A stretch of 47,446 nucleotides of DNA, from assembly GCA_001179505.1 (NCBI GenBank), contig CDMY01000510.1, positions 238,703-286,148 of the forward strand, given 5' to 3'. Shown here piece by piece: positions 23,898 to 35,119 of this stretch. Each line of letters starts with the position of its first letter. The first letter of the stretch is position 1. The DNA comes from Vitrella brassicaformis (taxonomy: Eukaryota > Sar > Vitrellaceae). Both the position numbers and the translations under genes were made by a program. The notes beneath the pieces are model-generated. The model saw only the letters and a program-made list of their open reading frames with translations, did no database searches and was not told where the DNA came from.

Positions 23898-24167
23898 TCA
23901 ATAGCGTGGTCTCCCTTCGGCCCTTTCTCGTGTGCAGACGTCTGCCAGAGTCTTCCATGCCTCCTGGACGACATCGTGCGGATTCATGTTCCTCTTGATG
24001 GCCTCTTGCGTTGCCATGTGCGGCCGACTGAGCCGCAAACACGCCTGCTGAAGGGCGGCCACGCTCGCCGAGTCGACATTCTTGACGACTTGAGGCTCGT
24101 TGCTCGCTGTGCCGCGGTGGTGTGTCGGTCGAGGCGGCGAAGGCGAATCGGACGATGCACTCGCCAT
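23898..24167 (-). CDS. Small uncharacterised ORF (89 residues)
   Basis: A single-exon frame starts at ATG 24167 and ends at 23898. The N-terminal third is Ser/Pro-rich. The rest forms amphipathic helices (SVAALQQACLRLSRPHMATQ and HDVVQEAWKTLADV). It resembles no family I know. It lies between RNF32 and the divergent NAD kinase gene, only about 157 nt from the latter's ATG. It may be a short real protein or an upstream exon or leader of the RNF32 gene; I see no good donor to prove the second idea. Confidence 0.35.
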   Translation of the reverse strand: MASASSDSPSPPRPTHHRGTASNEPQVVKNVDSASVAALQQACLRLSRPHMATQEAIKRNMNPHDVVQEAWKTLADVCTRERAEGRPRY

Positions 24168-24324
24168 TTCCGTCGTCTTCACTCCTCGCAACTGCGAGCT
24201 CAGCTCTAAGGCGAGCTAAGATAGCAGACGTGAAGGAGATGAGTGAGATGTCGAGTCAGATCAGTACAGTCTGCTTGTCTTGTTCTGTGGGCGAGCCGAA
24301 AGTTTGAGTCAACTTGACTTGAAG

Positions 24325-24703
24325 ATGGCGGCGATGAGAAAGCAGGGCGGACCGGGTGCGTGGACGGCGGAGGGCGAGCAGTCGCCCTTCCTGCCCTTCC
24401 AGGAGCTGCACGTACGCACTCACAGACAGACAGGGAGGGGACAAACAGACGATCCAGCAAGAGAGACCAGTCAGTCACCTTTGTTCTCTGTCTGTCTGTT
24501 CTCGTTCTGCTCTCGGTGTGTGTGTGTGTCCGCCTGTCTGTCTGCTTGGCTGTCTGGGTGTGTATGGGTCTGCAGCAATTCGACGCCATCCAGAAGGAGA
24601 TAGAGGAGGACAGGAGGCGCACAGAGTGAGCAGTCCAGCAGCACACCAACGAGAACAGACAGACGTGCAGACCACTGATGACCTTCCTTCCCTCTGTCTG
24701 TCG

Positions 24704-24734
<31 letters not shown>

Positions 24735-27700
24735 GTGTCCCCCAGAGTTGACTGGGGCGATGCCATCTGCAACCAGCTGCGCATCACGGGCCACAACCAC
24801 CGCGCCTCCCTCCCCCAGCCGGCCGCCCGAGCTCCCCGTGTCGACACGTCGCCCGACGGGCATCCCTGTGAGCGGCAGGAGCCGTCGCCGGCTGACTCTG
24901 ACCATGAGCCCGAGTCGCCCGCCAAGAGCGTCATCCGCATCTACAGGCACACCGATGACGGTGGTGCCGATGGTCACTACCTCGAGTCAGGATGGATGGC
25001 ACACACACATCGGCCGATGCGATGCGGGGATGGAGAAGGAAGGCCATTTATTTGTTGTTGTGTTTGTTGGATATGATTGTTTGCTGCAGGATGGACCACT
25101 TGCCGCGTGTGCAGACGGGCAACATTTACTGTGCCTTTAAGCAGCAGCCACAGCGGGTGCTCATCGTCAAGCGCATCAACTCACCAAACGTCACCAAAGT
25201 GGCCGTCGAACTCGCAATGTGAGTCAAGCAGCACAGGGGGGGAGGGGGTGGACGAATCGTTGATGGGATGGCGGATGTGTGTGTGTATGTATGCGCGGCC
25301 TCTCTTCGTCAGGTTTTTGTCGGAGGAGCTCGGCCTGCAGGTGATCGTCGAGCCCACCGCCTCGGACGAGTTCGTCTCAGCGGTACGCACACCCACAAAA
25401 CGGCAAAGCACAGCAGAGCCCACCCATAGCACTCCCCCATGTGTGTGCGTGTGTGTCAGGGTGCGATGATGGTCAAGACGTGGCATGAGGAGGAGGGTCC
25501 TCCCGAGGAGCTCGGGGGGCACATCGACTTTGTCGTCGCACTGGGGGGCGACGGCACCATGCTCTGGGCATCACATCTAATGACCAATGTCGTGCCGCCC
25601 GTCGTCGGATTCTCTATGGTACTCACGGCCAGGCCCCACATGGATGTGCTGTGCGTGTGATGCATGACAGACGCTGTGTGTGTGTGTTTGGTGTGGTGTG
25701 GTGTGGTGCAGGGATCGTTGGGTTACTTGACTCAGTTTGAAGTGTCTGAGATGAAGGTGGTGTTGCGGCGGATGGTCCACTTCGGCTTCTCCATTTGCCT
25801 CAGATGCAGACTCAGTGAGTGAGCCAGCGACCGAGACGAGACGGGAGGGAGGGACGATATGGAACCACCAGAAGCATGGCGACATACATAATGCACTCAC
25901 TGTGTGGTGTGGTGTGCACTGCAGAGGTGATGCTGGTTGACTCGCATGACGTGATAAAGCACGAGTCCAACGCCATCAATGACTGCGTTGTCGATAGAGG
26001 TAGCTGCGTCGGATCAAGCAGTCCAGCCATAAGGAAGGAGCTTATGGAGTGTCGGCTCGTGTGTGTGTGTGATGCAGGTCCTGGTTCTTTCTTGACCAAC
26101 CTTGATGTGTTCTACAATGAAGAGTTCTTCACCACTGTCGCCGCCGATGGGTACGTGCCAAGCCAGCCAGCCAGCCAGGCAGGCAGGATGGAAAGACGTT
26201 GCGATGTGTGTGGTATTGGATGGATGGCCAGTTTGATCATCGCGACTCCCACCGGCTCGACAGCTTACAGCATGTCAGCAGGAGGGTCCATGGTGCATCC
26301 CCAGGTGCCCTGCATGCTCTTCACCCCAATCTGCCCCCACTCTCTCTCCTTCCGACCCCTGGTGCTGCCCGACTCGGGCGTACTCCGCATCAAGGTCCCC
26401 GACGACAGCCGCGCAGCCGCATGGGTAAGCCAACCAACGTCACAAGACGACGCGACACAACGCTCAGCACACAGTGCGTGTCTGTCGGTCGGTCGGTCGG
26501 TCGGTCTCTCCTTCGTGAGTGTAGGTGGCGGTTGACGGGCGATCCCGCATGGAGATTCAGAAGGGTGAGTCAGTCATCATCACCATGTCGGCCTTCCCCT
26601 ACCCCATGGTCCTCCGCGACGACGTCCAGCGCGACCACTGGATCGAGTCGCTCAAGAAGGGCCTCAACTGGAACCAGCGAATACGCCAGCAGGCCTTTCC
26701 CATCGACGGGCCAGCGTCCGCCACCACACACACGCCCACCCCATCACTCGGCCCCGAGCACAAGAATCTCCACATACAGAAGGGCGGCAGAGGCGAGGCA
26801 GGCCGCCCACACCGGAGCAACCCCTCCCACAGCCCGCGATCGTCACCTCCGCAGTCGCCCACACAGGCTGCCGACGCGGCTATCGGCAGCGGTGGGCCCA
26901 ACGCTGAGTCGACCGCACCGCTCGTCGACGGCTCACCGAAGCAGCTGCGGCCGTGCATCGACCGGAAGCACTCGAGAAGCCGCACCACCACCACCCTCCC
27001 CCAGACCCACCACAGCGTCTTCTTCCCCTGCACGTCGGTCAAGGGCCGAGGGATGAGCGAGGAGACGATCCCTCCCAGGTCGCTGAGTGCGATCGACGGC
27101 ATCAAGCCCCCGCCATGTGACGCTTGGCATCACACCGAGCGGCCGTCTGACGAGGGCAGCACCGGTGCTGCTGTCCTCAACGGCAGCGTGCGTGGAGGAG
27201 GGGAGCACAAGGCTGCTGGAGGGGACGACCAGAGCCGTCTGGTTCCCCCCGAGCTCACCGCTGTACAAAGCGCCCCGTGCACCCCCAACATAGCCTTCAC
27301 CGACTCCCCGGTCATCTCAGCCCTTCAGCGATCTGACATCAAGCCAGACGCCCAGCCATCTGGAGACAAGATGCCCCCTCTGAATCTGGACGCCTCCCTG
27401 TGTCAGTTCGCCCCTCCCGGCCCACTGCCGAGTGTCCGTGAGGTGTCGGCGTCAAAGGAATGTCCCAGCAACGGTCGGAGCGACAAGGGCGGCAGCGAGG
27501 GGTCAACAGCCACGGGTGGCGCGACGGACGCCTGCCTGTCCCCGCCCCAGTCGGTTGAGGAGGGTACACCCATGGCCTCCCCTATGGACAAGAAGACCGT
27601 CGACAGGTCGATGCGGCCGCCATATGGAAAGAGTCCGAGCAAGGGAAGTCCGCTCAGCAGCGGGGAGGGCAGGGCGGCGCGGTTCGGGTCGATCGAGGAG

Positions 27701-28455
27701 AGAAACGAAGAGAGCCTCAGCCACCTTACCAACATCGAGGTACACAGACACTGCACAAGACAAAAGAGATTTCACGTGTCACTCATACATTGTATGTGTT
27801 GGGTGTGCCTGTTGTGTGTCCAGGTAGCTCGTAGCCCGCCCAAGCACCGCGGCAGCATCGCCGGACTCACGCTGCCTTCCGCCGTCTCCCAGGGGGCTGG
27901 CACTACCACCACCACACAGCCCTCCAAGGGGGCCACTGCGCCAGCCGGGCCACACACAGGGGGCCAAAGGGTCTCCCTGTCGTCGAGTGCCGGGGCCAAC
28001 AGCGCGCCACCGACAGCAGCAGCAGCCATCCACCATGTGCGGTCGATCTCTTACGTGCACTCTGCGGCGGGGAGCAGCCACCGCGCGTCCAGTGAGGCCA
28101 GGAGTCCTCATTCGGAAGAGAGGAGCGCACCAGGGCCTGGCGACAACAGATCGACGTCCGTCTTTGTTATGCCGCAGCCCGAGACACAAACAATGGTCAG
28201 TGAGGAGGGAGGGAGGACAAAACAAAGCAGCGGGACAATCACCCTGCCTGTGGCCGGCTGGTGTGTGTGTGTATGTGTGTGTGTCAGATTCAACTGATGC
28301 CTCGCGCTTTGGTGTCTGGCACGCCGAGCCACTTGCTGCGCAACGTCGACGTGTGCATCCGCAAGAAGGGGGACGGCGGCAAGACAGACAACACCGCTGC
28401 TGAGCAGCAGCAGACAGACAGCAGCAGCAATGGGGCGGAGAAGGTGGATAAATGA
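24325..28455 (+). CDS. NAD kinase with very long C-terminal extension
   Basis: NAD kinase phosphorylates NAD to NADP using ATP. Thirteen exons give 977 residues: 24325-24411, 24576-24625, 24746-24985, 25090-25218, 25313-25382, 25460-25618, 25712-25814, 25925-25999, 26078-26150, 26232-26424, 26525-27739, 27824-28195, 28288-28455. The catalytic core shows the GGDGT motif at 221-225, then [24 protein letters not shown], and [14 protein letters not shown]. Core homology ends near residue 445. The remaining 530 residues are Ser/Pro/Gly/Thr-rich with scattered charged segments and no recognisable domain, and the last exon is Gln/Ser-rich. This tail is longer than the enzyme itself. The tail frame is open through a 1.2-kb exon and two further in-phase exons, so it is unlikely to be an artefact. 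Cytosolic location is likely, as no targeting peptide is visible. Confidence 0.9.
24699..24736. repeat. (CTGT)n microsatellite in an NAD kinase intron
   Basis: About nine CTGT/GTCT units lie immediately upstream of the splice acceptor at 24745 in the NAD kinase gene. The tract replaces an ordinary pyrimidine tract. Confidence 0.8.
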
Positions 28456-29154
28456 TCAATGATGGGTCGGTGGGCGGGTCAGCAGTCAGTGAGGCAGGCA
28501 TGCAAGGTGGGTGAATCGGCCTCAACGAGGCGGTGTGTGAGTAAGGAGGCGACATGCTTGTGCCTGTGTGGCCGGCGTGTGTGTACAGAGCGTGAATGAG
28601 ATGAGTGTGGGCAGAGACCATCTCGTTGGCGTGGGTGAGTGCCTTTTTTCCGTTTCTACCCTATGTGCGGGTGAGTGGGTGAGGGTGTGAGGTGGGAGGC
28701 AGTGATGTGAGTGCGGCGGGTGATGGATTGATGTGAATTATCGGTGTCTTTCTCGTGCCGATGGCCGTCAGCGAGATACGTCATGACAAATTCCCGATCA
28801 TGCATATTTGTCGTGTCAAGTTACACTGAAAGAGCAAAACACACTGCGGTGCGACCTTGTCGTGGCGGCATGCAGCGGAGTACACGACAAGGCGAGCAAT
28901 CTCATCGCGTGTCTGGTTCATGAATGTCTTCATCGGCGAGGGAGGATCACGAAAGTCCACAGAAAGAAGTACACAGACACACACACACACACCTCGCCAA
29001 TGACATACCCAGCGCATTAGGAGATGATTGGCAAACCGGCAAAGTGGCCACAGGAAGGTCAAACACAGAGGGACCAGACCAAACCTGCTTGACCACTGAG
29101 ATAGTGCATGTCTCACTCGAGGTAATTGTTCTCTCTCTCGGGAAGCGAATTGAT
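28456..29154. other. Intergenic region, start of accessory zone
   Basis: After the NAD kinase stop the sequence is rich in GTGAG/GGTG phrases with no evident gene. A minus-strand open segment near 28800-28980 (helical, MKTFMNQTRDEIARLVVY) precedes a CA run. Part of it (AGGATCACG...CCACAGA...GCGCATTA) recurs loosely near 42900-42970, so it may belong to a dispersed repeat. Confidence 0.35.
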
Positions 29155-29640
29155 ACCGTCCGTGATGTGATGCCGTCTCCGTCCCTCGTCGTCCATCTCG
29201 AATAGCTGACATAGCCATCGGCACGAGGAGGATATCTTCAGTCAGCAGCAGCTGATGGATGATGAATGGATGATGCCGTCCGTGATGTGATGCCGTCTCC
29301 GTCCCTCGTTGTCCATCTCGAATAGCTGACATAGCCATCGGCACGAGGAGGATATCTTCAGCAGCAGCTGATGGATGATGAATGGATGATGCCGTCCGTG
29401 ATGTGATGCCGTCTCCGTCCCTCGTTGTCCATCTCGAATAGCTGACATAGCCATCGGCACGAGGAGGATATCTTCAGCAGCAGCTGATGGATGAATGGAT
29501 GATGCCGTCCGTGATGTGATGCCGTCTCCGTCCCTCGTTGTCCATCTCGAATAGCTGACATAGCCATCGGCACGAGGAGGATATCTTCAGCAGCAGCTGA
29601 TGGATGAATGGATGGATGCCGTGATGCCGTCTCCGTCCCT
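29155..29640. repeat. Minisatellite A, about 110-120 bp units
   Basis: The phrase CGTGATGTGATGCCGTCTCC recurs at 29161, 29281, 29397 and 29510, and a shortened form occurs at 29620. Units of 120, 116, 113 and 110 bp differ mainly by loss of a GATGAT or CAG-type step. Each unit ends with a GATATCTTCAG...GCTGATGGATG segment. Homogeneity between units indicates recent tandem duplication or gene conversion. Open frames across it are a by-product of the repeat. Confidence 0.92.
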
Positions 29641-29880
29641 CGTTGTCCGCTTCTTGATCATCAGTGCCGCTTCTTGGTCGCCGATGCCGTGCGTGTGTGG
29701 CGAGAGCCACAGGTATCTTCAGTCAGCAGCTGATGGATGAATGGATGGATGCCGTGATGCCGTCTCCCTCCCTCCTCGTTGTCCGCTTCTTGATCATCAT
29801 CAGTGCCGCTCGCTTCTTGGTCGCCGATGCCGTGCGTGTGTGGCGAGAGCCACAGGTATCTTCAGTCAGCAGATGGATGC
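29641..29880. repeat. Minisatellite B, two units of about 136 bp
   Basis: A second unit type follows directly: TTGTCCGCTTCTTGATCATC recurs at 29643 and 29779, followed by GCCGATGCCGTGCGTGTGTG and GAGAGCCACAGGTATCTTCA. It shares the TATCTTCAG...GATGGATG end with minisatellite A, so the two types are related. A fragment of the same phrase reappears at about 33567-33605. Confidence 0.88.
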
Positions 29881-30633
29881 TGTCTTTCTCGCTCTCTCGT
29901 TGTTGTTTTCTTCTTCTTGGTCTCATTCCGTCGTCTGTCCGTATGTAGTGACAGAAGAAGATCAGATAATCAATCACGGCCCTGCACCCAGCTATCGGTT
30001 AACCGCATTTCTTGTTGCTGACCCTTGCACGCCGTCACTTCATGATGAGCTGATATGCTTGCAGGGGTTGTCCTCGGCCCTCGAGACTGGACAAATATGA
30101 AATGTAAGCAGCGATTCATCAGGTCCCAAGCCTCTCGCGAAGCGCCCTGCACACACACGAGTCACAAACACACGTGTTTAAGCGTAACTTACACGCTTCA
30201 TCGGTTCAAGTACCTTCTTCATGTGTCGATCCTCATTGTCGACATCGAAGGGAAAATGCCCGAGAAGATGACGTCGCATTCCGCCCGATGCACATACATA
30301 TGTGTGTGACTTGCAGCGCCCTCCAGCAGATAGCGAGGGGCGGAGGAGACGGAAGCAGATCTTGATCTTCTCTGCATCAGAACAGGACACACACGCACAT
30401 TCGCATGGTCATGCAACGCCTTCTCTCGTGTGTGTGAGTGTGTGAGTACATGCACTGAATGCCCTGCTGTCGATGTGCGACATGGTGTCAGACTCATTGC
30501 CGCTTGCCGTTCCAACACACTCTCCTTCCACCTGCACACACCCATACAGCCAGGCAGAAGAACACATTACTTACATTCACATGTTTGTGTACATGAAATG
30601 CTTGTGCACACATACCATCGAATGCTCGCACGC
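29881..30633. other. Accessory intergenic sequence without recognised gene
   Basis: I see no supported gene. A phrase at about 30095-30115 (ATATGAAATGTAAGCAGCGA) resembles phrases at about 31035 and 32820, so it is part of a dispersed element. CA/TG runs occur near 30150 and 30430. Confidence 0.4.
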
Positions 30634-30788
30634 TCAGAAAGGGTCGACGTACACCGACTCGACCATTGTGCCATCGAAATCGACCACAATCGCCTGCAAC
30701 TGATGGACGCGTGTGTCGTGTTTGCGGGGTGTCTTGTAGGGTTGCTCACGTTGGGGTCCTTCATGTGCGGCAGCAGGCAGAGCGCCAT
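30634..30788 (-). pseudogene. HAD-phosphatase-like fragment A
   Basis: Two minus-strand pieces, 30788-30750 and 30699-30634, join in phase to read MALCLLPHMKDPN, then LQAIVVDFDGTMVESVYVDP, then a stop. VVDFDGT is HAD motif I, where the first Asp is the nucleophile. Motifs II-IV are not seen, so only the start of the domain remains unless more exons are spliced downstream. A related piece lies near 35120-35352. Confidence 0.45.
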
Positions 30789-31129
30789 AGTCCCACGTCA
30801 GCCCCACCGAGTGGCTCCGCGAAGCATCCACCATGAAATCGTGCACCAAAGTGTCAGGAGACACATGGGTGGTGTGCTCATCGATTATGGGTGTCGTCTG
30901 TGTACCTCTTCTGCTGGCGTCGGCGCATGCCCAGAAATTGTTGGCCAGGTGTGTGGCATCCACTGTTGAGCCGTTCCGCTCCACTGTTGAACTGCCTGAG
31001 GAGACACGGTGGTTCGAGAGATATAGACAGCAAAATATAAAGTGTAGGCAGCGATGCCCAAGAACTCTCCTGGCGCCTCGTCGTCCGCTGGTGGGATCCT
31101 GAAGAAACAAAGAAAAACGGACAGAGACA

Positions 31130-32716
31130 GATGGACACTTTCATTTTATGGATGGCCTTCTCGACTAGGGGGTGCCTACCCGCCCAGTGCGCCACCACCG
31201 TTGGCACCAACAAACACCGACCCTGCTGCTGCTGCTGCTTTTGCGGCAGGGATGATATGATCTCGCTCTCACCGCTGCCTGTCGGCCGCTCGGCTTCCCC
31301 ACTCAGCCTCCGCTCAAGGTCAAGCATGGTCTGCAACATTGCTTCGAGTTCCGGGCGGTTGTCACGGTCGTCCTGAAGCGCTGCGTAGGCCAAAGCGCTG
31401 ACGTCTTTGGCGATTTCTCTCGCCCATTCGACCTCTGTCTCCTCCCTTTCGTGCAGCAGCCTGACGCTCTTGCGAAAGCTTCTGGCAAGCCCGTTGTCGA
31501 AGGGCTTGGGCAAGAAGCTGTCCCACTCGAGGCAGTCCTTGAGGTCATAGATAAACTTCTCGCGCCTCATCTTCTTCTCCAGCTCCTGCAGCTCCTCGGC
31601 CGGCCTCTCGTCCCTTCTTGCCTGTTTGAGGGCGGCATCCAGCTGGCGGAAGACCATGCTCGCCATGGGGTACGAATCCCCAAAGACAAAGTGGCGGAGG
31701 ATGTGGTCGACCCCCGAGCTGGCGGCCTTGCGGCTAATGAAGACGGCATCCCCCTCCTCAGTCATCAGGCCGCGCTTCTTCATGGCCGTCTTCGTCTCGT
31801 TGGCCATGGACATGATCTCCTCCTTCTCTGCCCCTCCTGTCTCGGTGGCTGCACAGACGGCAACCCACCTCAGCACTGCGGTTTCAGGCGGTGCCGCGTG
31901 TGGGGTCAGACCGACGACCTGCAGCTTCTTCACCTGCTCCACATGGTCAGTGGGTACTCTTGCGAGGCCCCAAGACCCTTCTCCTTTGGGTGGCTCTTCT
32001 GCGCGGCGTCGGCGGGATCCATCATTACCGTCCCAGGGCACCGGCCGAGAAAGGCTGGGTGGTGGGGAGGGCTGGTCGATGGCCACGGGCAGCATGACAG
32101 AACACACTCCTGTCGAGCAGTGCAGCCCACTTGAGGAACACATCACTGGCCATGTTGTCAAGGGCGTAGAGGAGGGCGTTGGAGGTGGTGATGTGGGCGT
32201 GGATAAATAGACAGATAGCCCGAATGCCAATCACCACCTCCTCTCTGGCCTGGGCGGCTGCTGCGGCCAACAGGGGAGCGGTGTGCTTCTGGGAGATCTT
32301 GCGGAAGTTGTATTTCGAGATGGCGTCCATGATCTGGATGAACTCGTACTTGCCTGAATCATCGCCGCTGGACACCCAAGGTGTCACCAGGACGACGATT
32401 GGCTTCTTGGTCGCCTCATCTCCCTCTCCCTCGACAAGGATTGCCGGCTGCTCTTTGTTGGTGCTGGCAAGGAAAAGCGGCAGGAAGCCCCTCTCCCGAA
32501 TGTGTGCACTGCCGCCCGCCAACTTGGCAAGATCTTACAGCTTCTGCCGCTCGCTGATGAGGCAGGCGACGTCGACCGAGGCCCCCCCGCAAAGACGCCT
32601 TGATAGACTTGTGAGAGCCCTTCCTTCTCCGACCGCACCTTCATCTCGAATGTGTGCTCCTCCTCTCCGCATCGAATGGTGATGGCTGTGGGTCTTGTCA
32701 CCGGCGTCAAAGGCAT
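31130..32716 (-). pseudogene. Degraded copy of the kinase-like family (copy 2)
   Basis: This copy aligns end to end with the intact gene at 45432-47411. It begins MPLTPVTRPTAITIRCGEEE and keeps SQVYQGVFAGG, but then lacks about 15 residues including the AFKTV lysine segment. An in-frame TAA follows at about 32535 (ISERQKL-stop-DLAK). A further frame change occurs near 32130, just after LLDRSVF. Downstream, about 350 residues stay open, including LRHFVFGDSYPMASM, KKMRREKFIYDLKDCLEW and RPELEAMLQTMLDLERRL, then a Gln run. Either this is a pseudogene or part of the frame change hides an intron; the TAA and the loss of the key lysine favour a pseudogene. Confidence 0.75.
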
Positions 32717-33123
32717 GGTTGATGTCACTGTTGCTGCTGTTTCAATGCTGCACACCAATTTCTGAGAAGAGAGACGATCCACACGAGACACGGTGCTTCT
32801 CAAGGCCCACGGACGACGAGATATAAAATGTAGACACCGATAGGTGAGGCAGCAAGAGGGTGAAGTCTCCCTCAGGCCGCCTGGCTTCTTCCTGCGGCTG
32901 GGTGGCCTTCTTCCATCTCGTGTCTGATGAGTAAATCAAACACACACATGGCGTTTCCGCGGGGCTGTCTTCATCCGCTCACGGGCGTTCAAGCAGCTCA
33001 CGGGCAAGGTCTTCGCCCAGAAGCAAAGAGCCTGCACACACACACACACACACACACAGAGCGCACACAATCGACGACAGGTACACACACGCACTTTGCC
33101 TTCAGTGCATACTCACCATTGAT

Positions 33124-33541
33124 TCAGACTCGTCCACTGCAGCTCCGCTTCGTCTCTCTTGTGCAGAAGCCTGACACTCGGCCGAAAGCTCTTCGCAAGG
33201 CCGTCATAATCGAAGAGGCTCGCCAAGAAGGTCTCCCACCTTCGAGGCGAAGCTCAGCTTCTGATGCATCATTTCCTTCCAGGACCTGCATATCCTCCGG
33301 TGGCTTGCCTTCTCTCTTCGCCTGCCTAATGGGCGCCTCCAGCTTGTGCATGGCGACACTCAACATGGCGTATGAGTCGCCAGATATAAAGTGTCGGAGG
33401 TAGTGGCCGACGCCCCAGCTCACCGCCGTTGGGACGATGGAGATGCTGTCGCCCTCGGTCATCGTGTCGCGCTCTTTCGTGACCATCTTCATATTTCCCA
33501 CCATTCCCTTGATCTCCTCCCTCTCCGCTCCACATGTCTCC
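33124..33541 (-). pseudogene. Fragment of the kinase-like family (copy 3)
   Basis: A C-lobe piece only. The minus strand reads TMTEGDSISIVPTAVSWGVG, then HYLRHFISGDSYAMLSVAMH, then helical sequence and SVRLLHKR-like text in another frame. It is a near-copy of 33930-34350 in the next locus, so the two are direct duplicates. It ends abruptly at 33541, where a fragment of minisatellite B sequence begins. Confidence 0.7.
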
Positions 33542-33606
33542 GTCGCTGGTTGACGTGCTGGTTGTTGTCCGCTTCTTGATCATCAATCCCGCTCGCTTCT
33601 TGGTCG

Positions 33607-34790
33607 CTTGGAGAGTGGCCCAACATTCCATCTGCCCCTCTCATTGTTGACGACCGCTCTGCGCTGGGGCTCTGTGCCTCGTATTCGATCAGCAGCAGGT
33701 AAGCGTGGAGGTGAGCAAGGCTCAGAAGGCTGCAGCTGCTGCTGCTGCTGCTGGTGGGGCGATGGGGCGTCATCACTCTCGGTCGTCTTGCTTCCGGGCT
33801 CTTCACTACTCAGCAACCCCTCCATGTCGAGAAGACGGCGCAACATATCTTCGAGGGCCGGACGGCTGTCTGGGTCTTCTTGAAGAGCTGTGCGAGCGAG
33901 TCGGCTGATGTCGTTGGCTATCTGCTTCGTCCACTCCAGCTCCGCTTCGTCTCTCTTGTGCAGAAGCCTGACACTTGGCCGAAAGCTCTTTGCAAGGCCG
34001 TCACCATCGAAGAGGTTCGCCAAGAAGGTCACTGGAAGCAGTGCATCAGGTCGAGCCGCAAATTCTGGTGCGTCATTTCCTTCTCCAGCGCCTGAATCTC
34101 CTGCCCTGGCTTGCCTTCTCTCCTCGCCCGCCTACTGGGCGCCTCCAGCTTGTGCATGGCGACACTCAACATGGCGTATGAGTCGCCAGATATAAAGTGT
34201 CGGAGGTAATGGGACGCCCCAGCTCACCGCCGTTGGGCCGATAAAGATGCTGTCTTCGCCCTCGGTCATCGTGCTGTGCTCTTTCATGACCATCTTCATA
34301 TTCCCCACCATCCCCTTGATCTCCTCCCTCTCCGCTCCACATGTCTCCGTCGCCTCGCAAATCGTCTTCCACCTCAGCACTGCCGTCTCAGGCGGGGCGA
34401 AAAAAGGGGTGAGGCCGATGATCTGCAGCTGCTTCTGCTGTATCTTGCTGTCGATGGGCACCCTTGCAAAGCCACGCGTCGCCCCTCCTTCGGGTGGCTG
34501 GTCAATCATGAATGATTGTGCCCGGGCAGTGGCCGAGGAAGGGCAGCTGGCGAGGGAGGGTGGTGGCTGCCCAGGGGCAGCACGACAGAAAGACGTTTCT
34601 GTCGAGCAGCGCAGACCACCGCAGGAACACATCATTGGTCATATTGTCGAGTGCGTAGAGGAGGGCGCTGCTGGGGGTGATGTGGGTGTAAATGAACAGA
34701 CAGATGGCCCGCACACCAATCACCACATCCTTCTTGACTTGCCCAAATGCTGCAGCTGACAAGGGCGACTGGCCCTTCTGCAAGATTCAT
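33607..34790 (-). pseudogene. Truncated, frameshifted member of the kinase-like family (copy 4)
   Basis: The minus strand starts inside the catalytic-loop helix (GIRAICLFIYTHITPSSALL), so the N-lobe is absent. The frame shifts after HCPGTIIHD (about 34510). It shifts again near 34210, where GGTAATGGGACG replaces GGTAGTGGCCGACG of copy 3 (a 2-nt loss). The rest runs through LARTALQEDPDSRPALEDML and a Gln run to RGRWNVGPLSKRPRSE, which matches the tail of the intact gene. Upstream of 34790 the sequence is unrelated, so the locus is a 5'-truncated duplicate. Confidence 0.72.
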
Positions 34791-35119
34791 CCGCAGGGGG
34801 CGCAGCCCCCATGTGTCCCAGGAGTCTGTCCTTGCCGTTCTTGGCGTCCTTGGCGGACTGACGCGCATTGCTGAGGCTCTGCTGCGGTCTGGACGTCTTG
34901 CAGGGGGCTGGAATGAAAGGCCGGCAATCCCCGCCCGAAGCTGCCACTGATATTCTCTGCACCAAATACACGCGATGAGCAAATTAAAGCCAGCGAGCCA
35001 GCTAGCCAGCCAGCGTGTGGGTCCACACTGAATGAATGACATATCCGCCATCGTATCCGGTGAGAGGCTCGAAGCTGACACGCAAACACATGTTGTGTGC
35101 TCGCGTGTGTGTGTGTACC

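Noticed and set aside
29242-29710. Minus-strand open frames encoding a repeated MPMAMSAIRDGQRGTE peptide
   Set aside because: They follow the minisatellite exactly, change length with unit number and have no flanking coding signal, so the peptide repeats are by-products of the DNA repeat.
28800-29880. CRISPR-like array, because similar units repeat at about 115 bp
   Set aside because: There are no short repeats separated by unique spacers; the whole unit is repeated, and the DNA is eukaryotic.
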